DNA from: CAZBZG01 sp964496245
Lineage (GTDB): Bacteria > Planctomycetota > SZUA-567
Length of the DNA: 5,975 nucleotides
Direction: 5' to 3'
Assembly (NCBI GenBank): GCA_964496245.1
Contig: CAZBZG010000286.1
Span: 1-5,975, forward strand
The stretch's first letter is position 1. Every line of letters starts with the position of its first letter. The position numbers were made by a program, and so were the translations under genes. This document shows positions 1 to 4,476 of the stretch, piece by piece. Below the pieces are notes generated by a model. The model was given only the letters and a program-made list of their open reading frames with translations. It searched no databases and was not told the origin of the DNA.

Positions 1-641
1 ATGGCCTTGAGGTTGAGTTCGCCGGTCTTGAGCGCCCAGTCGAGCAGCGCCTCGGTCGTGGGGTTCGCTTGGGTGAGGACGTCGAGGGTGGCGTGGAACC
101 GCGCGTATACGTCCGGGTCCTCCTTGCCGAGGAGCCGCGCGTGGTCCGCGTACGCGGCCGCGCCCTTGAGCCCGTAGAGGATGAGTTCCTGGAGCCCGGT
201 CGCGTCCTCGCCGGCTTGGCTCCGCCGGTTGGCGATGGAGATCGCCTCTGCCTGCAACAGCAATTCGTCGAGCAAGCCCGCCGGCTTCCAGGCGGCCGGC
301 CCGCTGAGGGCCTCCGGCGTGTCCCCGCCGTCTGCGGCTGCCTTCTCCCAGAGAGTCCGGGCCCGGTCGCGCACGACCACGGCCTCCTGCAGGAGCTTCT
401 GCAGGCGCTCTGGATCGAAGTCCACGTTGGTCACCGTGGCAAAGAGCGCTTCGAGCACGAAGCGGTCCACGTCCGCGTCGCGCGCGCCCCGTTGGGCCGC
501 GCGGTGGGCGTACATCGAGACGCCCTTGGCTGCGTGGACCACGAGGTCCTGGAGCTTGGCGGTGGTATCGTCCTTGCCGCACACGCCCTTGACCGTGCAG
601 CCCGTTCCCTTGGCCGTCTGTTCGCACTGGTAGCAGAACAT
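1..641 (-). CDS. hcp: Hybrid-cluster protein (hydroxylamine/NO reductase), class I, N-terminal part
   Basis: This is the first 213 residues of a cytoplasmic Fe-S-oxo enzyme that reduces hydroxylamine in vitro and is linked to NO detoxification in vivo. The gene continues past the left edge; full-length family members are about 540-560 residues. The N-terminus MFCYQCEQTAKGTGCTVKGV is diagnostic. Cys3, Cys6, Cys15 and Cys21 give CX2C-X8-C-X5-C, the class I spacing typical of strict anaerobes (class II uses longer spacing). These cysteines bind the proximal 4Fe-4S cluster. LFATVTNVDFD near residues 67-77 is also typical of the first helical domain. The hybrid-cluster ligands lie in the missing part, so catalytic competence cannot be judged. 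The ATG at 641 is supported by AAGAGGAG (648-655) six bases upstream. The gene lies in the same orientation as the ferredoxin and Rrf2 genes, 224 bases beyond the ferredoxin stop. No hcr reductase is seen, so the ferredoxin is the likely electron donor (inference). Confidence 0.97.
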   Translation of the reverse strand, partial: MFCYQCEQTAKGTGCTVKGVCGKDDTTAKLQDLVVHAAKGVSMYAHRAAQRGARDADVDRFVLEALFATVTNVDFDPERLQKLLQEAVVVRDRARTLWEKAAADGGDTPEALSGPAAWKPAGLLDELLLQAEAISIANRRSQAGEDATGLQELILYGLKGAAAYADHARLLGKEDPDVYARFHATLDVLTQANPTTEALLDWALKTGELNLKA

Positions 642-865
642 GTCGTTCTCCTCTTGTCCGGGCCCTCACCCGATGGTGTTCGTGTTGTCAATCCGCCGAT
701 CCAAGCGGACCCTTACGTTCCTCGCGGTCCGGCAGGAGCCGGACGCTGCGATTTGCGTGCGAGGCGCTGCACGCTCCGCGCCGATTCCCTCCGAAAAACG
801 CGCTCCCTTGGCACGCCATAGCCGGAGGCGACGGCGGTCGCGCGTCTAGAACGCCTCGGTGTGTC
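642..865. other. Intergenic region between ferredoxin and hcp
   Basis: These 224 bases lie within a run of three minus-strand genes and hold no credible gene. On the minus strand they would be the hcp leader. They contain three small inverted repeats: 727-744 (7-bp stem), 755-774 (GCGTGC, 8-base loop, GCACGC) and 828-841 (GCGAC/GTCGC, four-base loop). None is followed by a T-tract in either direction. A perfect TTGACA occurs on the minus strand at 691-686, but no good -10 box stands 16-18 bases downstream, so a separate hcp promoter is possible rather than shown. The gap could mean hcp has its own promoter, or that the message is processed or attenuated here. Confidence 0.6.
727..744 (-). other. 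Perfect 7-bp inverted repeat in the hcp leader
   Basis: GTCCGGC (727-733) and GCCGGAC (738-744) are perfect inverted copies around a four-base loop. They lie about 86-103 bases upstream of the hcp start. The stem is very GC-rich and would be stable in RNA. No run of T follows it on the minus strand, so it is not a classical intrinsic terminator. It could be an mRNA-stabilising or processing stem, or a protein-binding dyad. The repeat itself is directly visible; its function is unknown. Confidence 0.4.
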
Positions 866-1639
866 TCACGCCTTTGCCTCCAGCACCCCGCCCTCGATGG
901 AGACGGTCACGTCTTCGAGCGGGACGGAGATGCCTGACTGGGACACGGCCTCCTCCGCCAGACGCACCAGGCCGGTGCAGCAGGGGGCCTCCATGTGGGC
1001 GACCGTGAGCGAGCGGGGACGCGTCTGTTTCAGGATCGCAGCCAGCTTCTGCGCATGGGCTCCAGCGTCGTCCAGCTTGGGGCAGGCCAGGAGCAGCGGT
1101 CTTCCGTGCAGGATGCGTTCGTGGAAGCCGCCCATGGCAGCGGGCACGCAGTCCGCGGTTAGTACGACGTCCGCGTCCTGGAGGAACGGCGCCGTGGGCG
1201 GCACCAGCGCGAGCTGCACCGGCCAGTTGGCGAGCGCAGGGCCGGTGGCTGGTTCATCGTCCGACGGCCCCGCGGACGTTGCGGGATTCCCCATGTCCCG
1301 CATGGCCTGGCCCGGACAGCCTGAGGCCGGCGGCTTGCGGAGGTTCCGCAACGCCGCTCCCGGGCAGCCGTTTGGCGCAGCAGTGTGGCTGGCCGGCTTG
1401 GCGTTCTGCATGTGCTCGTGCACGGCCTGTTCGTCGAAGGGATCCGCCTCGCGCTCCTCAAGCGAGAGCGCGCCGCGGGGGCACTCGGCGAGGCAGGCGC
1501 CCAGCCCGTCGCAGTAGGTCTCGCTCACCAGGCGCGCTTTGCCGTCGATGACTTGAATGGCGCCTTCTGCGCAGGCGGTCACGCATTGGCCGCAGCCGTC
1601 GCACTTGCCCGAGTCGATATGGATGAGGCTGCGCTTCAT
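866..1639 (-). CDS. Ferredoxin-like 4Fe-4S protein with Cys-rich C-terminal domain (Hcp partner)
   Basis: This is a 257-residue cytoplasmic electron-transfer protein. Residues 1-60 form a bacterial ferredoxin domain: the first cluster has Cys13, Cys16, Cys19 and Cys23. The second site reads CDGLGACLAECP, with Cys43, Cys49 and Cys53 but Leu46 where the fourth ligand normally sits. I recall the same CDGLG variant in many homologues, so it is probably a family trait. Residues 91-122 hold two tandem 16-residue units that each begin GCPG. Residues 138-257 form a second domain with WPVQLALVPP, ADCVP (Cys164), CPKLDD (Cys186) and APCC (Cys220-221), matching an uncharacterised conserved C-terminal region of these proteins. 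The ATG at 1639 is chosen because it overlaps the upstream regulator's stop as ATGA, has AAGGGAG (1649-1655) nine bases upstream, and starts just before the ferredoxin domain. The reading frame stays open to 1795, but that extension lies inside the regulator. Likely role: passing electrons to Hcp (inference). Confidence 0.93.
   Translation of the reverse strand: MKRSLIHIDSGKCDGCGQCVTACAEGAIQVIDGKARLVSETYCDGLGACLAECPRGALSLEEREADPFDEQAVHEHMQNAKPASHTAAPNGCPGAALRNLRKPPASGCPGQAMRDMGNPATSAGPSDDEPATGPALANWPVQLALVPPTAPFLQDADVVLTADCVPAAMGGFHERILHGRPLLLACPKLDDAGAHAQKLAAILKQTRPRSLTVAHMEAPCCTGLVRLAEEAVSQSGISVPLEDVTVSIEGGVLEAKA
1274..1369 (-). repeat. Tandem 16-residue GCPG repeat within the ferredoxin gene
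   Basis: Residues 91-106 (GCPGAALRNLRKPPAS) and 107-122 (GCPGQAMRDMGNPATS) are adjacent and similar. They share GCPG, Ala at position 6, Arg at 8, Pro at 13 and Ser at 16, with conservative changes between. The DNA copies (1322-1369 and 1274-1321) are clearly diverged, so this is an old duplication or convergent motif rather than a recent slippage product. Homologues I recall usually carry one GCPG motif here. The unit sits in the linker between the ferredoxin domain and the C-terminal domain. Confidence 0.6.
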
Positions 1640-2112
1640 GGCGTCTGACTCCCTTCTCTGGCAGTGCCGGTCAGAACCGCGGGCCACTTGTCGTCTCCGA
1701 TCACGACGCCGTGGGCGAATGCCTGCAGCGTGGTCCGGCTGAAGTAGTCCCGCACCTGCGCATTGAGGCCGTTCATGAGATCGCCCAGCACGCAATGCTT
1801 GCTCGTGCAGGCAGGCGTTCCCAGCAAGCAGTGGCTATCTTCCAGCGGCCCTTCGATGGTCTCGTACACCTCGAGCAACGTGATCGCGGACGCGTCCCGT
1901 GCGAGCTTGAAGCCGCCCTTAGCCCCCCGCACGGCCGTCAAGAAGCCCGCGCGCACGAGTTCGTGCAGGACCTTGCCGAGCGTATGCTCCGAAGCGCCGA
2001 AGGTCTCGGCCATCTGCGCGGTGCTCATCCGGGCCTGCGGGTGCCGCGCCAGAAGGGCCATGGCATGCAGGGCCAGGCTGGCGCTATCGCTGATGCACAG
2101 AACCGTGGACAT
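1636..2112 (-). CDS. Rrf2-family Fe-S transcriptional regulator (IscR/NsrR-like)
   Basis: This is a 158-residue DNA-binding regulator. A winged helix-turn-helix occupies about residues 10-75, ending in the family wing signature RGAKGGFKLAR (62-72). Cys95, Cys102 and Cys107 (C-X6-C-X4-C) lie where NsrR, IscR and related proteins ligate a 2Fe-2S or 4Fe-4S cluster, just after the conserved LLEVYETIEGP helix. All three cysteines are present, so cluster binding is likely. The spacing is closer to IscR than to NsrR. The ATG at 2112 is preferred: the protein begins MSTVLCISDSASLALHAM as family members do, and CGGAG (2120-2124) lies seven bases upstream. The frame is open to 2223 but that part is unlike the family and overlaps the promoter region. 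The stop overlaps the ferredoxin start as ATGA, indicating translational coupling. Likely function: autoregulation and control of the ferredoxin and hcp in response to NO or redox stress. The signal sensed cannot be read from sequence. Confidence 0.93.
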   Translation of the reverse strand: MSTVLCISDSASLALHAMALLARHPQARMSTAQMAETFGASEHTLGKVLHELVRAGFLTAVRGAKGGFKLARDASAITLLEVYETIEGPLEDSHCLLGTPACTSKHCVLGDLMNGLNAQVRDYFSRTTLQAFAHGVVIGDDKWPAVLTGTAREGSQTP

Positions 2113-2119
2113 GAGGGGG

Positions 2120-2180
2120 CTCCGTAAAACGCTATTAAGGTATAAAGGTACATCAATAATGCAATAAGTCAAGTCGAATC
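2120..2180 (-). promoter_or_regulatory. Probable promoter/operator of the rrf2-ferredoxin operon
   Basis: On the minus strand this AT-rich stretch carries TTGACT (around 2173-2168), a good -35 element, followed by TATA-like sequences including TTTATACC and TTAATA. No pair has an ideal 17-base spacing, so the exact -10 is uncertain. Within it, 2137-2154 contains a tandem 8-mer (AAGGTATA, AAGGTACA) that also forms a weak dyad GTA-N6-TAC, 25-42 bases upstream of the regulator ATG. NsrR sites show a similar GTA/TAC dyad with spacing seven, so this is a candidate autoregulatory operator. The base composition shift is directly visible; the regulatory role is inferred. Confidence 0.45.
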
Positions 2181-2297
2181 TCATGAAAGAGGCGCCGAGC
2201 AGGCATATGAAGTCGGAACGCACTGATGTATAGTGGGTTACGGGAAGTCAGCGGTTCGGGTCGCCCCCTGTGGGCATTCTCCGGCCTTCACCAGGTC

Positions 2298-2326
2298 TTG
2301 TGTTGCGCGCCCGGTGTGCATAGCAT
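2298..2326 (+). promoter_or_regulatory. Possible promoter of the hydrolase-permease operon
   Basis: TTGTGT (2298-2303) and TAGCAT (2321-2326) are separated by 17 bases and match sigma-70 -35 and -10 consensus at three and four of six positions. Transcription would start near 2333, giving a leader of about 47 bases to the preferred GTG at 2380. The match is weak and could arise by chance, but its position supports the short form of the hydrolase. Confidence 0.22.
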
Positions 2327-2379
2327 GTCTGCATCCACCTGGCCTCGTGCGGACTGCACGCACCTGGGGGCTGTACTCA

Positions 2380-3459
2380 GTGCAGACGTCCATCGAGATC
2401 GACGGCACGACGTTCCTCGTGAACGGCCGGCCCACCTATGCGGGGCGGACGTGGGAGGGGCGGTCGCTCCAAGGGCGGCTCATGAACAGCCGCATGGTGC
2501 AGGCCATCTTCGACGACTGCAACCCTGAGACGCGGCCGCTCTGGGCGTATCCGGACACGGGCGCGTGGGACCCGGACCGGAACACGGACGAGTTTTTCCG
2601 GGCCCTGCCGCTCTACCGGGACCACGGATTGCTGGCCGTGACCGTGGGCCTGCAGGGCGGGGGATCGATCTACACGCCGGAGGTCTACCAGACGTATGAC
2701 AACAGCGCCTTTGCCCCGGACGGCGCCTTCCGACAGCCGTACTTCGACCGGCTCCTGCGCGTGCTTGCAGCAGCCGACCGGTTGGGCCTGATCGTGATCG
2801 TGAACGTCTTCTACGTGCAGATGGTGCGGCGCATCCCCGAAGACGCCACGATCAAGCGCATCACCGAAGCGGTCTGCGACTGGCTGCTGGGCACGGGCTT
2901 TCGGAACGTGCTCGTGGACCTGGTGAACGAATCCGCGCCGTGGTGGAAGCGTCCGCTCATGGAACCGGACCGCGTGCACGAGCTGATCGAGATCGCCCAG
3001 CAGACGCGGCTGAACGGCCGGCGGCTGCTCGTGGGCGTGAGCACGGCCGGAGGCGCGCAGCTGCCGACCGGCCGGTGGCGCGCGCTGGAGGACGTTTCCT
3101 TTCCGCACGGCAACGGCTGTACGCCTGCAGCGCTCGGCGACAAGCTGCATACCCTGCAGGCCACGGACGAGCACCGGGCCCGGCCCCGGCCCATCGTGGT
3201 CAACGAAGACTCGGTCTTTGTGGAGAACCTGGAGGCAGCCGTGCGCGCGGGCTGCTCCTGGGGCTTCTACTGCCAGGGGTACGGCAGCGACTACAAAGAC
3301 CGGATGGACTGGAAGGCCCGCGGCCGGGAGAGGGACGTGGCGCGGCTGAGCGGATTCCAGACCGTGCCCGTGAACTGGACCATCAACACTCCGATCAAGC
3401 AAGCCTTCTTCGGCCGGCTGCGCGAACGCTTCGGGAGCGGAGCGGAGGGGACGGCGTAA
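2380..3459 (+). CDS. Putative glycoside hydrolase, clan GH-A-type TIM barrel, no signal peptide
   Basis: This is a 359-residue protein that looks like a cellulase-type (beta/alpha)8 hydrolase. VNGRPTYAGRTWEG (14-27) and the segment around FDDCNPETRPLWAYPDT (44-60) resemble uncharacterised environmental homologues I recall. The likely catalytic pair is Glu184, in a strand ending LVDLVNES (the clan GH-A Asn-Glu acid/base position after beta-4), and Glu276 in PIVVNED (nucleophile position after beta-7). FPHGNG (241-246) and SWGFYCQG (293-300) fit beta-6 and beta-8 active-site loops. The substrate cannot be read. The GTG at 2380 is chosen because family similarity begins there (IEIDGTTFLVNG) and GGGGG (2366-2370) lies nine bases upstream; GTGs at 2347 and 2233 are alternatives. 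With this start there is no export signal, so the enzyme would act in the cytoplasm. The stop overlaps the permease start as TAATG. Family-level call is fairly sure, activity is not. Confidence 0.8.
   Translation: MQTSIEIDGTTFLVNGRPTYAGRTWEGRSLQGRLMNSRMVQAIFDDCNPETRPLWAYPDTGAWDPDRNTDEFFRALPLYRDHGLLAVTVGLQGGGSIYTPEVYQTYDNSAFAPDGAFRQPYFDRLLRVLAAADRLGLIVIVNVFYVQMVRRIPEDATIKRITEAVCDWLLGTGFRNVLVDLVNESAPWWKRPLMEPDRVHELIEIAQQTRLNGRRLLVGVSTAGGAQLPTGRWRALEDVSFPHGNGCTPAALGDKLHTLQATDEHRARPRPIVVNEDSVFVENLEAAVRAGCSWGFYCQGYGSDYKDRMDWKARGRERDVARLSGFQTVPVNWTINTPIKQAFFGRLRERFGSGAEGTA
3444..3450 (+). promoter_or_regulatory. Strong ribosome binding site for the permease inside the hydrolase gene
   Basis: GGAGGGG lies eight bases before the ATG at 3459, within the last codons of the hydrolase. 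It fixes the permease start and, with the TAATG overlap, indicates translational coupling of the two genes. Confidence 0.75.
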
Positions 3460-4384
3460 TGGCTTCGACCCTGCTCACGATCTTCGTATCCATCGTCCTG
3501 CCGGTCTTTTTGCTGATCGGCGNNNNNNNNNNGGCGTGGGGTGGCTCTTGGACCGGCGGTTCCGGCTGGACGTGGACACGCTCAGCAAGCTCAACTTCTA
3601 CGTGTTCGTGCCCGCGCTCATCTTCGTCAAGATCCTGGAATCCGAGATCCAGCTGGCCGAGGCGCGGGACATCCTGGTGGTCTCCGTGCTCCTCGTGGCC
3701 GTGCTCTACGGCCTGTCCCGCTGCCTGTACGGCCGGGCGGGGTCGGGCGAAGGGGCGACCGTGTCCACGCTGGGCACGCTCTTCTTCAATGCGGGCAATT
3801 ACGGTTTGCCCCTGGCTGCGTTCGCCTTTCCGGGCAAGGGCGCGGGCATCATGGCGATCGTGCTCATGGCGCAGAATTTCCTGAGCTTCACGCTCGGCCT
3901 CTGGATCCTGGAGTCCAACCGCAGGGGGCTCGGCCGCATCGTGCTGGGGTTGGTGCGCATTCCCGCGCTGCTCGCCATCCTGGCGGCGCTGCTCGTGCGA
4001 TGGCTCGACGTCACGCTGCCTGCGCCGATCCTGGAGCCGCTGAAGTACCTGGCTGCCGGATTGATCCCAGTGGCGCTGCTCACCCTGGGCGTGCAGCTCG
4101 CGCGCGCGGACGGCGAGGTGGGGTGCAAGCCGCTCGTCAAGGTCGGGGCCATGCGCCTCGTGCTCTCGCCGCTCGTGGCCTGGGGCCTGGTGCGGCTCGT
4201 GGGCCTGCCGAGCCCGGCGGCCGAACTCTGCATCGTGGCCGCAGGTCTGCCCGTAGCCGTCAACGTCTACATCCTCGCCTCCGAATACAAGCAGGACGCC
4301 GCCCTAGCCAGCCGCATGGTGTTCTGGACCACGCTCCTTAGCGCGTTCACGCTCACGGCGCTGCTGGCGCTGGTGCGGGGGTGA
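3459..4384 (+). CDS. AEC (auxin efflux carrier) family permease, interrupted by an assembly gap
   Basis: This is a multi-helix inner-membrane transporter of the AEC family, whose members carry auxin in plants and malate, malonate or other organic acids in bacteria. Family landmarks are LPVFLLIG in the first helix, NFYVFVPALIF, the helix-break motif FFNAGNYGLP, LLTLGVQLA, and a C-terminal LPVAVNVYILASEYKQD followed by ASRMVFWTTLLS. As printed, the parts before and after the Ns (3523-3532) are in different frames. The left flank ends GGCG and the right flank begins GGCG. Merging them removes 14 bases and gives an open frame of 304 codons, 303 residues, reading LLIGVGWLLDRR across the join, exactly as family members do. 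I therefore annotate one intact gene. The start is the ATG overlapping the hydrolase stop. The substrate is unknown; coupling to a hydrolase suggests they share a compound (inference). Confidence 0.92.
3523..3532. other. Assembly gap (10 Ns), probably a false gap between overlapping contig ends
   Basis: Ten Ns interrupt the permease gene. Taken literally they put the two halves out of frame; the true inserted length would have to be 3n+2 bases. The four bases before the gap (3519-3522) and the four after it (3533-3536) are both GGCG, so the contigs probably overlap by these bases and the Ns are a default spacer. Confidence 0.85.
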
Positions 4385-4411
4385 CGTCGGAGGGGCTGCT
4401 TTCGCAGGACC

Positions 4412-4431
4412 GGACGCGCGGAAGCGCGTCC
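4412..4431. terminator. Perfect hairpin between convergent genes, candidate bidirectional terminator
   Basis: GGACGCGC (4412-4419) and GCGCGTCC (4424-4431) form a perfect 8-bp stem around GGAA, a stable GNRA-type tetraloop. It sits 27 bases after the permease stop and 45 bases beyond the alpha-2-macroglobulin stop, in the 92-base convergent gap, which is where a shared terminator is expected. On the plus strand it is followed by TTCCGTAT rather than a T-run, and on the minus strand by GGTCC, so it is not a textbook intrinsic terminator. It could instead be an mRNA 3'-end protecting stem or one copy of a dispersed palindromic repeat. Confidence 0.5.
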
Positions 4432-4476
4432 TTCCGTATCGTACGCGCCTTGCCGTGAGCCGTGCTCTTTCCGGAA

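Larger units (their letters stand above)
2113..2379. other. Divergent intergenic region, regulator versus hydrolase
   Basis: These 267 bases separate the minus-strand regulator from the plus-strand hydrolase. The half next to the regulator (about 2120-2180) is strikingly AT-rich for this window and holds the probable regulator promoter/operator. The other half (about 2181-2379) is GC-rich. The hydrolase frame stays open back to a GTG at 2233, but the peptide it would encode (2233-2379) has scattered cysteines and prolines, no signal-peptide pattern and no family resemblance, so I treat it as leader rather than gene. I see no tRNA, riboswitch or small ORF with a convincing ribosome binding site. 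Confidence 0.6.

Noticed and set aside
69..821. 250-codon plus-strand open frame
   Set aside because: It lies opposite hcp, whose identity is certain, and its translation has no family features. It is a high-GC shadow frame.
861..1517. 218-codon plus-strand open frame
   Set aside because: It is antisense to the ferredoxin gene, with a Ser/Ala/Pro-rich translation typical of shadow frames.
1640..1795. N-terminal extension of the ferredoxin frame up to 1795
   Set aside because: It lies wholly within the Rrf2 gene and encodes Arg-rich sequence unlike the family. The ATG at 1639 has a ribosome binding site and an ATGA overlap.
2113..2223. N-terminal extension of the Rrf2 frame to an ATG at 2223
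   Set aside because: It would translate the AT-rich promoter region, and family similarity begins at the ATG at 2112, which has its own ribosome binding site.
2250..2285. GGTTCGGGTC resembling a tRNA T-arm loop
   Set aside because: No matching acceptor stem, anticodon arm or D-arm can be formed around it.
2233..2379. 49-residue N-terminal extension of the hydrolase from a GTG at 2233
   Set aside because: The peptide has no signal-peptide pattern and no family resemblance. The start at 2380 has a purine-rich site at suitable distance. Not fully excluded.
2377..3402. 341-codon minus-strand open frame
   Set aside because: It is antisense to the hydrolase. The translation is His/Pro/Arg/Val-rich without recognisable motifs.
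3459..4384. Permease as a frameshifted pseudogene
   Set aside because: The frame change coincides exactly with the Ns, and the shared GGCG ends give an intact family-typical protein when merged.
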